From Tillandsia leiboldiana (taxonomy: Eukaryota > Streptophyta > Magnoliopsida > Poales > Bromeliaceae), in contig CM055080.1 in the NCBI GenBank assembly GCA_029204045.2, forward strand, positions 6,632,054-6,696,053: a stretch of 64,000 bases of DNA. Direction: 5' to 3'. A model generated the notes under the pieces. It was not told the DNA's origin. It worked only from the letters and a program-made list of their open reading frames with translations, and did not search any database. Shown here one piece after another: positions 24,335 to 35,993 of the stretch; the first letter of the stretch is position 1, and the number at the start of each line of letters is the position of its first letter. A program made the position numbers and the translations under genes.

Positions 24335-24665
24335 TAATGGAGGATCAAATGATGATACAATTAAGGAATTGATTATGGATAAATCAAATTCTCATAACCA
24401 AGAATCTACCAATTATGACAAGTATTCAAATCACGAGAAATTAAGGAAACTCAAGAATGGCAATCTCGCAAGTATGGCAACCACACCAAATAGGAACTAT
24501 TTGAATTCAAATGTTGTACACTTATAGAATGTAATTGTGTAAATATTATAATCCCAAGAATAATGGGATTATATTTTGTATCCAATAATGCTATATATTA
24601 AGTGTTGGTTTTGTGCTCTTCATTGTGCACAACAACCATTTTTCCATCAATTACGATTTCCTTTA
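24335..24665 (+). repeat. 5' LTR of the copia element
   Basis: Starts TAATGGAGGATC and ends GATTTCCTTTA, directly before the primer site. Termini are TA...TA rather than TG...CA. With these borders both the target duplication and the PBS/PPT junctions fit, although a one- to two-base shift is possible. A TATA-like CTATATATTAAG lies at 24591-24602. ATAATCCCAAGAATAATGGG forms a small inverted repeat. Confidence 0.9.
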
Positions 24666-24678
24666 TGGTATCAGAGCC
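24666..24678 (+). other. Primer-binding site of the copia element
   Basis: TGGTATCAGAGCC immediately follows the 5' LTR and is complementary to the 3' end of initiator tRNA-Met. Confidence 0.95.
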
Positions 24679-24707
24679 ATAAGACGTCAGTCATCATACT
24701 TGATCTA

Positions 24708-27700
24708 ATGGCCACTTCCGGTGCTTCCTCTTCCACCACAAGCCCCACATTTGTTATTGCTAACATTAGCAATTTAGTCTCTATTAAACTTGATCGCGGC
24801 AACTATCTGTTATGGCGACAACAATTTCTTCCCGTTCTTTTTGCTCATGACTTGATGAGTTTTATTGATGGATCCAAAGAGTGTCCATCAAAATTCTTCA
24901 AAAATGCAGATGGCACTGTTACCGACACTATCAATCCGTCCTTTTTGGAGTGGATGAAACAAGATCGTCATCTACTCTCTTGGAATCAAGCAACACTCAC
25001 CGAAGGCGTGCTTGCTCAAGTTGTCGGCTTACAATCCTCCCACGACATTTGGGTTGCACTGGAACGTCGGTATGCTTCTCTCTCACGTGCCCATATTTCA
25101 CAACTTACGACTCAACTTCAAACTATCAAAAAGGGAGGTATGTCTATCACTGATTATATGAATAAAATAAAAGCCATATCGGATAATTTGGCGGCTGTTG
25201 GTAAATCGGTTCATGACGATGATTTGATTTATCATATTGTTCATGGTCTTCCCCCGGAATATGACCCCATTCGGGTCTCTATTCGCACTAATCCTTCTAT
25301 TTCTACTGTTGAGGAAGTGCATGCTATTTTAGCCAGTGAAGAGCTACTTTTGGAGGAACGACGTCAACTTCAATCCTCCATCACCCATGAATCCACCTCC
25401 TTCATTGCACAAAATAATTCTTCTCAAAACAGCCTTGGCTCCAATTATGGCCGAGGGCGCACTACTAATAATGGCAGGGGACGCGGAAGAGGACGTGGTA
25501 GTTATGGCCGAGGTGGAGGCCAACATCCACGCAACAACAACACAAGTGCAAATGGTGGGCAACGTCCCACTTGCCAAATCTGCAATCGAATTGGCCATAT
25601 TGCACTCGACTGTCATCATCGAATGGACTTTGCATATCAAGGGCGTACTCCTCCTCAGCGCCTTCAAGCAATGGTGGCAACAACTTCTCCCTCCGCTGAT
25701 CAAACTTGGTATGCTGACACCGGAGCCACCAACAACTTAACTTCTGATCTCTCCAATCTTACTATTCGCACCGACTATCAAGGAAGCGACAAAATATCTG
25801 TAGGCAATGGACAAGGTTTGCGCATTCTCCATACTGGTTCATCCGTACTTCATACCCCATCTCAATCTTTTCAACTAAACAACTTATTACATGTTCCTGA
25901 AATATCAACCAATTTAGTCTCCATTAACCAGTTTTCTAAAGATAACGATTGTTATTTTCTCTTTGACTCTCATGGTTTTTGTGTGAAGGACAAACAGTCG
26001 GGGAAGACGCTTTTCCAAGGGCCGAGTGAAAATGGACTATATCCCATTAAATCCGTCAAAAACAATCAACATAAATCTGGTCTTTTTGCTCTTATTGGCG
26101 AAAGAGTTTCCTCTTCAGTCTGGCATCACAGGCTTGGCCATCCTTCTGCTACTACTTTGCATTATTTATCTGTGCATTCTGATATCTTTTTAAAAGATTC
26201 TATAAAAGAAATAAATTTTTGTGATTCATGTCAACTTGCCAAAAGTCATCGTCTTCCTTTTCTCCCTTCTACTTATGTATCTTCTTCCACTTTAGAACTT
26301 TTACATATGGATGTTTGGGGACCTACTCCCATTCTATCAATGAGTGATTTTAAATATTACTTGGTCATTGTTGATGATTTTACTAGATATTCATGGCTTT
26401 TTCCTTTACACTCAAAATCTGATGTTTGTGAAATTTTTATTAATTTTAAATCCAAAATTGAGAATTTACTTGATCGAAAAATCAAAAGTATTCGCTCCGA
26501 CGGAGGTGGAGAATTTTTAAACAATCGTTTCAAAAAATTTTTACTTGAACATGGTATCTCTCATCAGCTTTCTTGTCCACATACGCCTGAGCAAAATGGT
26601 ATTGCTGAAAGAAAACACCGTCATATCATTGAAACTGGACTCTCTCTTCTTTTTCATGCACACATGCCTTCTAATTATTGGGTAGAAGCTTTTCGAACAG
26701 CCATCTTTCTCATTAATAGAATGCCATCGAAACGTTTAAATAATATTTCTCCTTGGGAAAAAATGTTTGCTCGCAAACCTAACTACTCTTTTCTCAAAGT
26801 TTTTGGTTGTGCATGTTATCCATGGTTACGCCCTTATTCTTATCATAAGCTCGAACCTCGCTCATTAAAATGTGTTTTTATTGGCTATAGTTTGGATCAC
26901 AAAGGTTATCGCTGTCTTGATCCTTTTACAGGCCGTGTATATCTTTCTCGGCATGTTGTTTTTAATGAATCTCATTTTCCCTTTAATAAATTACCTTTGG
27001 AATGTCCTTCTACTCGGTCAATGGATAAAGTGGATCTCGAACCAACTGGAGTTCTTCATGCCTGGCTACCTTTTTCCTCACCTCCTCTCTCGTCACCATC
27101 TATACCCGCCCAATCGTCCAACAATGAAACTCCGAGTGCCTCCCCTGAAATACCGAACCAACCACCATTACAATATCAACTTTCCCTTATCTCCCAACCT
27201 ACAATCGACACTTCCATAGAACAGTTGACTACCAATAATACCATTACCAATTCTAATTCTCATCCTATGCAAACTAGATCTAAGTCAGGTATTATCATGA
27301 GAAAGCAACTGCTCACATTGAATGCCACTCGCCACCCTTTACCCAAAGCGCTACTTGCCACTACTACAGAAATTGAGCCAACTTGTTATAGTCAAGCTTC
27401 TAAAAGTACTGAGTGGAGGGATGCAATGGCTGCCGAATTTAATGCATTGCAAAAGTGTGGTATATGGTCTCTTGTCCCTTTTACCCCTAATATGAATGTT
27501 GTTGGCTGCCGTTGGGTTTATCGAATTAAACGACGAGCTGATGGTAGTCTTGAAAGATACAAGGCCCGCTTGGTAGCTAAAGGTTATCATCAACAATCTG
27601 GGCTTGATTATAGTGAAACCTTTACCCCTGTTGCCAAGCCTTCCACCATTCGAATTGTGCTGACTATTGCCGTTCATTTTGGATGGCCCATACGTCAACT

Positions 27701-28907
27701 CGATGTCCATAATGCCTTTTTGCATGGTATTTTACGAGAAGAAGTATATATGCAACAACCTCCTGGTTTTGTTGATCCTCTTGCTCCAACTCATGTTTGC
27801 AAGCTCCATAAATCGATTTATGGATTAAAACAAGCACCGCGTGCTTGGTTTGAACGCTTTACAACATATCTTTTTGCGTTGGGATTTCATGGTGCCGATG
27901 CTGACACTTCTCTCTTCATCCATACTTCTCATAATGGAGTTCTTATTCTTCTTATATATGTGGATGATATTATTATTACCGACAGTAATTCCACTTCTAT
28001 TCATAATCTAATTCATGAACTTGGCAATCAATTCGCAATGAAAGATCTTGGTCATCTCCATTACTTTCTTGGTATTGAGGTACATCGCGATTCAACAGGC
28101 ATCTTTTTATCTCAATCAAAATACTCAATTGATCTTCTTACACGTGCATATATGGATGGCGCGAAAGCATGCACTTCACCAGCTTCTTCTCATAAGAGGC
28201 TCTCCCTCACTGAAGGCGATTCTCTTGATGATGCAACGTTCTATCGGAGTATTGTAGGGGGACTCCAATATTTATCTATGACGCGACCAGATTTAGCCTT
28301 CTCTACCAATCAGGCCTGTCAATTTATGCATGCACCAACTTCTACACATTTAATTGTTGTTAAAAGAATCCTTCGATTTCTCAAAGGAACAGTGGACCAC
28401 GGACTCCATATTGGAATCGGCAATCTTGATTTGCACGCCTATTGTGATGCAGATTGGGCAGGAGATCCCGATGATCGCCGCTCTACCAGTGGTTTTGGTG
28501 TCTTTCTTGGTCCGTGTTTAGTTTCTTGGTGTGCAAAGGAACAACCTACAGTATCTCGTTCTAGTACGGAGGCTGAATATCGCTCTCTCGCCCACACTGC
28601 TGCTGAGCTTTCTTGGGTACGATTGCTCCTTAAAAATCTTCACATATTTCTACATTCTAAACCTATTATTTATTGTGACAACATTAGTGCTATCCGGCTT
28701 GCGTACAATCCTATCTTTCATGCTCGGACTAAACACATCGAAGTTGATTATCATTTTGTACGAGAAAAGGTTATTCGACAAGATCTCGATGTTCATTATG
28801 TAGCGTCACAAGATCAAATTGCTGATATCTTCACTAAAGGACTATCTTCTCATCGATTCAAATTTCTCAAAGACAAGCTAATGGTGCGTGCACCTCCCAT
28901 AAGCTAG
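24708..28907 (+). CDS. Ty1/copia gag-pol polyprotein, 1399 aa, intact
   Basis: Single polyprotein processed into capsid, protease, integrase and reverse transcriptase/RNase H, which copy the element's RNA in cytoplasmic particles and insert it in the genome. The start chosen is the ATG at 24708 (MATSGASSS), just after the primer site. An in-frame ATG at 24576 lies inside the LTR and would read through the primer site. Residues from MATSG: gag about 15-230; Arg/Gly-rich 249-272; zinc knuckle C289, C292, H297, C302; protease DTGA at 337; integrase H474/H478/C505/C508 and D535-D598-E634 (DX35E); RT LDVHNAFLHG with D999 and YVDD at 1084-1087; RNase H D1247, E1288, D1324, D1347; ADIFTKGLS at the C terminus. 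Every catalytic residue is present, there are no stops, and the length is normal for copia. Confidence 0.96.
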   Translation: MATSGASSSTTSPTFVIANISNLVSIKLDRGNYLLWRQQFLPVLFAHDLMSFIDGSKECPSKFFKNADGTVTDTINPSFLEWMKQDRHLLSWNQATLTEGVLAQVVGLQSSHDIWVALERRYASLSRAHISQLTTQLQTIKKGGMSITDYMNKIKAISDNLAAVGKSVHDDDLIYHIVHGLPPEYDPIRVSIRTNPSISTVEEVHAILASEELLLEERRQLQSSITHESTSFIAQNNSSQNSLGSNYGRGRTTNNGRGRGRGRGSYGRGGGQHPRNNNTSANGGQRPTCQICNRIGHIALDCHHRMDFAYQGRTPPQRLQAMVATTSPSADQTWYADTGATNNLTSDLSNLTIRTDYQGSDKISVGNGQGLRILHTGSSVLHTPSQSFQLNNLLHVPEISTNLVSINQFSKDNDCYFLFDSHGFCVKDKQSGKTLFQGPSENGLYPIKSVKNNQHKSGLFALIGERVSSSVWHHRLGHPSATTLHYLSVHSDIFLKDSIKEINFCDSCQLAKSHRLPFLPSTYVSSSTLELLHMDVWGPTPILSMSDFKYYLVIVDDFTRYSWLFPLHSKSDVCEIFINFKSKIENLLDRKIKSIRSDGGGEFLNNRFKKFLLEHGISHQLSCPHTPEQNGIAERKHRHIIETGLSLLFHAHMPSNYWVEAFRTAIFLINRMPSKRLNNISPWEKMFARKPNYSFLKVFGCACYPWLRPYSYHKLEPRSLKCVFIGYSLDHKGYRCLDPFTGRVYLSRHVVFNESHFPFNKLPLECPSTRSMDKVDLEPTGVLHAWLPFSSPPLSSPSIPAQSSNNETPSASPEIPNQPPLQYQLSLISQPTIDTSIEQLTTNNTITNSNSHPMQTRSKSGIIMRKQLLTLNATRHPLPKALLATTTEIEPTCYSQASKSTEWRDAMAAEFNALQKCGIWSLVPFTPNMNVVGCRWVYRIKRRADGSLERYKARLVAKGYHQQSGLDYSETFTPVAKPSTIRIVLTIAVHFGWPIRQLDVHNAFLHGILREEVYMQQPPGFVDPLAPTHVCKLHKSIYGLKQAPRAWFERFTTYLFALGFHGADADTSLFIHTSHNGVLILLIYVDDIIITDSNSTSIHNLIHELGNQFAMKDLGHLHYFLGIEVHRDSTGIFLSQSKYSIDLLTRAYMDGAKACTSPASSHKRLSLTEGDSLDDATFYRSIVGGLQYLSMTRPDLAFSTNQACQFMHAPTSTHLIVVKRILRFLKGTVDHGLHIGIGNLDLHAYCDADWAGDPDDRRSTSGFGVFLGPCLVSWCAKEQPTVSRSSTEAEYRSLAHTAAELSWVRLLLKNLHIFLHSKPIIYCDNISAIRLAYNPIFHARTKHIEVDYHFVREKVIRQDLDVHYVASQDQIADIFTKGLSSHRFKFLKDKLMVRAPPIS

Positions 28908-28908
28908 C

Positions 28909-28919
28909 TTGAGGGGGCG
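28909..28919 (+). other. Polypurine tract of the copia element
   Basis: TTGAGGGGGCG lies between the stop codon and the 3' LTR, where plus-strand DNA synthesis would be primed. Confidence 0.85.
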
Positions 28920-29252
28920 TAATGGATGATCAAATGATGATACAATTAAGGAATTGATTATGGATAAATCAAATTCTCATAACCAAGAATCTACCAATTA
29001 TGACAAGTATTCAAATCACGAGAAATTAAGGAAAGTCAAGAATGTCAATCTCGCAAGTATGGCAACCACACCAAATAGGAACTATTTGAATTCAAATGTT
29101 GTACACTTATAGAATGTAATTGTGTAAATATTATAATCCCAAGAATAATGGGATTATATTTTGTATCCAATAATGCTATATATTAAGTGTTGGTTTTGTG
29201 CTCTTCATTGTGCACACAACAACCATTTTTCCATCAATTACGATTTCCTTTA
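28920..29252 (+). repeat. 3' LTR of the copia element
   Basis: 333 bp, the same as the 5' LTR except for three substitutions and a CA dinucleotide insertion. It is followed by the TATAG duplication and the continuation of the tandem repeat. Confidence 0.93.
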
Positions 29253-31015
29253 TATAGTACTTATATAAATATCTATTCATAGCCAACGCTCTTCTCTCAC
29301 CCTTATTTTTTCATCTCTCCCTCTCACTACTATCTCTTTCTAAAAAAGAAAAGAAAGCCCTAGACCACCATTGTTGGAGCTCCATTTTCTAACAAGCTTG
29401 GAGAAGGATAATGACACTTGGTTGGAGAATGATAATGACACTTGGAATGAGCTCTAAAGAGAGAAGGCAATCTTTCCAACTCTCATTTCTCTTGTCTGGA
29501 TGAGTAAAGGTGAATTGGAGTTTTTAAAGTTCAAATTTGGAGATCTTTTGAATGAGGGTTTTTAAGATTCTGCCTTGATTAGAAAATCCTCTTTAGGGTT
29601 TCTTTACAGTCTCGAGAGCTTGAGAGATGCTTTCAAGAGGGTTTTATAAGGAAATGTGGAAAATATTACCGAGATAGATTTAATATTCATTTTGTCTAAA
29701 GTTGTCCTATTTCTATACGTATAGCCTAAACTTTTATATTCTCTTGAGTAAGAGTAGGTCAATCTGAATGGATTAACATAGAGGGAGAGGGAGAGGGAGA
29801 GGGAGGGGGAGGGGGGTATAAGTACAATTATAGTACTTATATAAATACCTCTTCAAAACCAACACTCTTCTCTTACCTTAATTTTTTCATTTTCTCCTTC
29901 TTCTACTCTCTCTTTCTAAAAGAGGAAAGAAAACCCTAGGCCACCATTGTTGGAGCTCCATCTTCTAACAAGCCTGGAGAAGGATAATGACACTTGGGAG
30001 GAGTTGTAGGAAGGAGAAGACAATCTTTCCAAGTCTCACTTCTTTTGTTTTGAGGAGTAAAGGTGAGCTTGTATTTTTAAGATTCAAATTTGAAGATTTT
30101 TTGAATGAGGGTTTTGAAGTTTCTAACTTGGTTAGAACTTCCTCTTTAGGATTTTTTTAAAATCTCGAGAGCTCGAAAGATACTTTCAAAAGGGTTTTAT
30201 AAGGAAAGGTAGGGAATATCACTGAAATAGATTTAATATCATTTCTGTCTAAATTTGTTATATTTCTATACATACAGCCTAAACTTCCATATTCTCTTGA
30301 GTAAGAGTAGGTCAATCTTTATGGATTGACATGGAATAAGATGGGGGGAGGAGGAGGTTTATAAGTACAATTATTGTACTTATATAAATACCTCTTCATA
30401 GCCAACACTTTTCTCTCACCTTTATTTTTTCATTTCTCTCCCTCTCTCTACTTTCTCTTTCTAAAAGACAAAAAAAAAAAAACCCTAGACTACCATTGTT
30501 GGAGCTCCATCTTCTAACAAGCTTAGAAAAGGATAATGACACTTGGGAAAAGCTCTATGAGGGAGAAGGCAATCTTTCCAAGCCCCATTTCTCTTGTTCG
30601 GAGGAGTAAAGGTGAGTTGGAGATTTTTAAGGTTCAAATTTGAATATTTTTTGAATAAGGGTTTTGAAGATTCTAGCTTAGTTAGAACTTCCTCTTTAGG
30701 GTTTCTTTAAAGTCTCGAGAGCTCGAGAGATACTTTTAAAAGGGTTTTATAAGGAAAGGTGGGGAATATCACTGAAATAGATTTAATATCCTTTTTGTCT
30801 AAAGTTGTCATATTTCTATACATATAGCCTAAACTTCCATATTCTCTTGAGTAAGAGTAGGTTAATCTTGATGGATTGACATGGAAGGAGGAGGGAGAGA
30901 GGAGAGGAGGGGGGAAGGTTTATAAGTACAATTTTAGTACTTATATTAATATCTCTTCATAGCCAACGCTCTTCTCTCATCCTTATTTTTTCAGTTCTCT
31001 CCCTCTCTCATTTCT
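29253..31015. repeat. Tandem array, units 2 to 5
   Basis: Three consecutive units (about 29253-29815, 29816-30357, 30358-30917) and the first 100 bp of a fourth, with periods of about 540-565 bp. Each unit begins TATAAGTACAATTATAGTAC and ends in a purine-rich run of variable length such as GGGAGAGGGAGAGGGAG. Divergence between units is mostly point changes, poly(A) length and the purine tract. One unit (29401-29450) has an internal duplication of GATAATGACACTTGG. The array breaks at about 31015, where gypsy sequence starts. Confidence 0.88.
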
Positions 31016-32300
31016 CTCACCGCTACAGTATTGAGCCTGAAACTTTGGAACACTGTAGACTCCTCAGCTCAGCTACTCGGGCGTCCGATCCGTGCGTTTA
31101 CTGCTACAGTAATGCGCCCGAATTCCACCAAATCCTACCAACTGTACTGTTAGGCACGAATCTAAAAAAAATCTCAACCATTCACCTCCGGTCTGCTACA
31201 GTAACTTTTGGGCGTCCAAAGGTGAGATCTACAAATATGTAAGGTTTTCGGGCGTCCGAAACATCTTTAGGACGCCCGAAAACTCTGAAACTCCAATTCC
31301 TTTGTTATTTACGTTCTCGAGTCTGTTTTCACATCTATTTCGCGCTAAACGGCTCTCGCTTGACCCGACTATCTCCAGATGTGTTGGTCACCACAGAAAA
31401 GGCTCACCCAAACAATTACTAAGCCTCGATACTCCACATCCTCCCCTCCTGCAAAAGTTTCGTTCTCAAAAGTGAAATTTCATACCTTATGAGAGAGAGT
31501 CTCAAACAAGGAGAGGTGGGAAACCATCATCTCAGCGTCGGGCTCCCAAGTCGCTCGCGCTCCTCATAGTTACTCTACAGAATCTTCACATACGGTATTA
31601 CTCGGTTGCGCAATTCTTTCATCTTACAAGTAAGAATCCGCAACGGGAGCTCCTCGTAACTCAAATCGTCATCCAACTCTAGGGAGGCAAAATCGATCAC
31701 ATGCGTGAGGTCGAAGACGTACTTCCTCAAAGCCGAAACATGGAAGACATTGTGAGTGCTAGCCAATCGAGGAAGAAGTGCAACTCTGTAAGCAACTGGT
31801 CCAACTCGCTCAAGTACCTCAAAGGGACCAATAAGCTTCCCGCGTACTCCAAATCTCCGGATCCCCCTAGACGGTGAGACTTTCAAAAAGATATGGTCTC
31901 CAACTTGGAACTCTAAGTTTCATTGCCTAGTATCAGCGTAGCTCCTCTGCCGACTCTGGGCGGTCTCAATATGCCGCCGAATAATTTTGACCTTTTCCTC
32001 CACCTCCTGCAGCATGTCTGGTCCCAAAGTCCTCTTCTCAGCCACATCACTCCAATATAGAGGCGATCGACACCTGCGTCCATACAACACCTCAAACGAA
32101 GCCATATGTATGCTCGCTTGATAGCTATTGTTGTACGCAAACTCAGTTAGCTCCAAGTATCGATACCACCATCCTCTGAAGTTTAGGACACAAGCTCTCA
32201 ACATGTTCTCAAGAATTTGTATAGTCCACTCTGACTGTCCATTGGCCTGTGGATGAAAAACTATACTAAAACGGAGCTGAGTCTCCAAGGTCGTCTATAA
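31016..32300 (-). mobile_element. Truncated Ty3/gypsy fragment (3' part of integrase and LTR start)
   Basis: Minus-strand remnant. From right to left: integrase C-terminal half (32288-31575), a non-coding 3' leader, and the start of a 3' LTR at about 31395 (sense TGTGGTGACCAACAC) that is cut off at about 31016 by the tandem array. GGGCGTCC words in this LTR differ from LTRs A-F, so it is another gypsy family. The upstream end is truncated at about 32300. No target duplication was found. Confidence 0.75.
31575..32288 (-). pseudogene. Ty3/gypsy integrase C-terminal fragment
   Basis: The minus strand reads the end of the integrase core and its C-terminal domain. TQLRFSIVFHPQANGQSE and EFAYNNSYQASIHMAS, then LYGRRCRSPLYW, match the canonical motifs around the last catalytic Glu, here replaced by the W of QSEWTIQ context (usually QSERTIQ). 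The downstream block FGVRGKLIGPFEVLERVG and HNVFHVSALRKY is the GPF/Y module. One in-frame TGA at 31922-31920 (probably from CGA) splits the frame. The N-terminal zinc-binding part and the first two catalytic Asp residues are missing because the fragment is truncated. It is non-functional. Confidence 0.88.
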
Positions 32301-32470
32301 ATATCTTTCATACTCCCTTATTTTGGAGGGTTCATGAGGGGTAATAGGTATATAACCTAACATGTAGATATCTTTTATTCTCTCTTGTTATGTCATGTCA
32401 TTTTAATAGCATGATTAATAAGCAAATAGAACACCATTAAGAGGACATATGGATTTAGTTGACATATTAG
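32301..32470. other. AT-rich spacer, no gene
   Basis: 170 bp between the gypsy fragment and the first hAT-like element. Nothing was recognised. Confidence 0.4.
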
Positions 32471-33370
<900 letters not shown>

Positions 33371-33508
33371 ACATTAATTGAAACAGGGTGTAAACCGAGA
33401 GACAAGTAATGGCATATCCCTTGAGAGGATCGTGATCCTACAAGCCATGATTCCAGAAGCATCATGGGAGAAGTTCCATCACCTTCAACTCCCTTATACC
33501 TTAACTTG
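33371..33508. other. Spacer between hAT-like element 1 and the array remnant
   Basis: About 140 bp that matches neither hAT-like element and precedes the resumed tandem repeat (GGGGGTTATAAGTATAATTA). Not recognised. Confidence 0.4.
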
Positions 33509-33567
33509 GGGGTTATAAGTATAATTATAGTAAAATTATAGTACTTATATAAATATCTCTTTATAGT

Positions 33568-34159
33568 TAGGGGTGTCAATGAGCTGAGCTAGCTGGGTTG
33601 GCTCGTGTTCGGCTTGTTTAATAAACGAGCCGAACACGAGCTGCCTCGTTTAAATATCGAGTTGAAAAATTCGGCTCGTGTTCGAGCTGGCTCGCGAACA
33701 ACAAATTAGATTTCTATTTTCACTATTAAGTGTAAAGTTGAAAGAAAATTAAAAAATTTTAATTTTAATTTAATAATTAAAATTCACAAAAAAATAATGG
33801 TCTAAAATCTAAATAGTAAAATTTATCGGAGCATTCCTTTTATATATATATATAGTTCGGCCAATGTATTTTGGAAAGTACTAAAATGTGGGCATTATAA
33901 TATTTTTAACCGTTAAATTAATTCTAATATTTTTTGGATTATACATAATGGTTTACAAATAATCATTATTATTGACTTTTGATTCAATGACCAAAAAGTC
34001 AATTCTAATAATTATATTTTTTAAAAATATTTTAAAAAATATTCTAGCTCAGCATAAGTAAATAAGTTTTTTTAATAATTTGGCTTCTTTATAACGGAGT
34101 TAGATTTATATTTAAGTTGAGATAAAAATTAAATAATAAAAATTTATATTATATAAATA

Positions 34160-34249
<90 letters not shown>

Positions 34250-34433
34250 GAGCTGTTATCGAGCCGAATCCGAGTGAGCTGATCTCAGCTCGTGTTCGGC
34301 TCATTTATTAAACGAGCTAAAAAATTTGGCTCGTGTTCGGCTCGTTTACTAAACGAGCGATTCGATCTCGAACTCATTTCGAGCCGAACACGAGCTGCTG
34401 GCTAGTGAACAGCGAGCTGGATTGCCACCCCTA
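33568..34433 (-). mobile_element. hAT-like non-autonomous element 2 (inverted relative to element 1)
   Basis: 866-bp element with ends TAGGGGTGTCAATGAGC and GCTGGATTGCCACCCCTA, inserted in a tandem unit. Flanking octamers TTTATAGT (33560-33567) and TTTATAAC (34434-34441) agree at six of eight positions, as expected for a worn 8-bp hAT duplication. Its right end matches the left end of hAT-like element 1, so the two copies face opposite ways 197 bp apart. The interior includes an (AT)n run at about 34167-34247. No transposase. Confidence 0.8.
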
Positions 34434-34761
34434 TTTATAACCAACGCTTCTCTCTCTCTCTTATTTTTTTATCTCTCTTTCTCTCTCTATTTTTTTTTTT
34501 TTTCTAAAAGAGAAAGTAAAAACCTAAGAAAAAACCTAAACCATTATAATTGGAGCTCCATCTTCTAACAAGCCTGGAAAAAGATAATGACACTAGAGAG
34601 GAGATCTAGGAGAAAGAGGGCAATCTTTTCATACTTCCTTTCTCTTGTTGGGAGGAGTATAGATGAGTTGGAGTTTTTAAAATTTAAATTTAAAGATTTT
34701 TTGAATATAAGGATTTTGAAGGTTCTAACTTGGTTAGAACTTCCTCTTTAGGTTTTCTTTA

Positions 34762-35479
34762 GGCCCGTTTGGTTGGGGGATAAAAGGGGAATAACTCCCT
34801 TTATTTTCTAATTCCTGTCAAACAGTGTTACAAAATAGCATGGAATAATTTTTTTTTTTATCCCTGGCTTAACGGGTTATTCTGGGATAACCCGTTAAGC
34901 CTTATTTCTCTCTCCCCATGGAATAGAGTTTTATCCCTTGGGGGGCAGTGAATGGGCAAAGTTATAATTTATTATTTATAATTAAATTATAATATAAAAT
35001 ATAATATAAAATATAAATTATAATATAAATATAAATTATAAAATAAATTATAATATAAAATATAAATTATAATATAAAATATAATATAAATTATAATATA
35101 AAATATAAAAAATATAAAAAATATAATTTATTATTTATATTCTTAAAATATAATATAAAATAAAAAATATTATTTTTTTTAACGTAAGATATAATTTATT
35201 ATTTATAATTAAATTGCTTCAAATTTAATATAATAATTAAATTAATTTTTCTATAAAAAAAACTAAGAGCAAAGTTGGTATTTTTATAAAAATTCTATCT
35301 TCATTTTCCATTATCCTCTACTATTCCATAATTTTAACCAAACACAATTTTAACTATTCCAGAGAATACCAACTTTTAAATCAAACGCAATTTAACTTTT
35401 ATACTTCATTATCCCGAAATAGCAAACTATTCCATATAAAATTATACCTCTTAAATTTATTCCCGAATTAAACGGGGCT
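34762..35479. mobile_element. PIF/Harbinger (Tourist-like) non-autonomous element 2, TSD TTA
   Basis: 718-bp insertion with ends GGCCCGTTTGGTTGGG and AATTAAACGGGGCT and duplication TTA (34759-34761 and 35480-35482). It is related in ends and layout to the element at 23062 (GGGATAA-rich flanks, AT-only core) but clearly diverged. It splits the same part of the tandem unit. No coding frame. Confidence 0.82.
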
Positions 35480-35700
35480 TTAGAGTTCCGAGAGCGCGAG
35501 AGATAGTTTCAAGAGAATTTTATAAGAAAAGTTGGAAAATATCATAGAAATATATTTAATATTTCTTTTGCCTAAATTTATCCTATTTCTGTACATATAA
35601 CTTAAACTTTCATGCTCTTTTGAGTAAGAGTAGGTCATTCTTGATAGATTGATATGAAAGAAGAGAGGGGTTATAAGTACAATTATAGTATTTATATAAA

Positions 35701-35939
35701 GAGCAATGCTATATTTACATTTCAAAAGGAGTGTATATTTTACATTTTATCCATCTAAAGATGAGGTGTCTTTTATAGATGGATGAGGTGTGGGATGTAC
35801 ACCCCCACAAAAAATATATAAATATAATTTTTCGTCTTTTAAGGGTTACTTGAAGTGACCCCTCACCACACCCCCACCTATTGGATGGGTGGGGTGTGGG
35901 ATGTACACCCCCATAAGGGGTGTACAAGTAGAATTTTCG
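35701..35939. mobile_element. Mutator-like MITE, composite 239-bp copy, TSD TTATATAAA
   Basis: Starts GAGCAATGCTATATTTAC and ends GTGTACAAGTAGAATTTTCG. The 9-bp duplication TTATATAAA is at 35692-35700 and 35940-35948. Longer than the usual 172 bp because the central part is duplicated: two GATGAGGTGT/GGGATGTACACCCCC segments and one GGTTACTTGAAGTGACCC palindrome. Confidence 0.85.
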
Positions 35940-35993
35940 TTATATAAATATCTCTTTATAGCCAACGTTTTTCTCTCGCCCATAATTTTCTAT

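Larger units (their letters stand above)
24335..29252 (+). mobile_element. Complete young Ty1/copia retrotransposon, TSD TATAG
   Basis: 4918-bp element with two LTRs (331 and 333 bp), tRNA-iMet primer site, an uninterrupted gag-pol frame and a polypurine tract. Target duplication TATAG lies at 24330-24334 and 29253-29257. The LTRs differ by three substitutions and one 2-bp indel, so insertion is recent. At the commonly used 1.3e-8 substitutions per site per year this is roughly a third of a million years. Short LTRs and the protein motifs suggest the Ale/Retrofit group. It sits in the tandem array 14 bp into a unit. All required parts look intact, so it may be able to move. Confidence 0.95.
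33509..35993. repeat. Tandem array remnant, last unit(s), split by four insertions
   Basis: Array sequence resumes at 33509-33567, 34434-34761, 35480-35700 and 35940-35993. Together these make one further unit plus the start of the next, with the same landmarks (CTTTATAGCCAACG; GGAGCTCCATCTTC; GGTTAGAACTTCCTC; GCGCGAGAGATAG; TAAGAGTAGGTCATTC; ATAAGTACAATTATAG). Between them sit hAT-like element 2, a Tourist-like element and a Mutator-like MITE. The array ends at 35993, where a TGTTAGG LTR-like start appears. Confidence 0.82.

Noticed and set aside
24576..24707. 44-residue N-terminal extension of the copia polyprotein
   Set aside because: The upstream ATG lies in the LTR and the extension would translate the primer-binding site. 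The ATG at 24708 gives the normal gag start.
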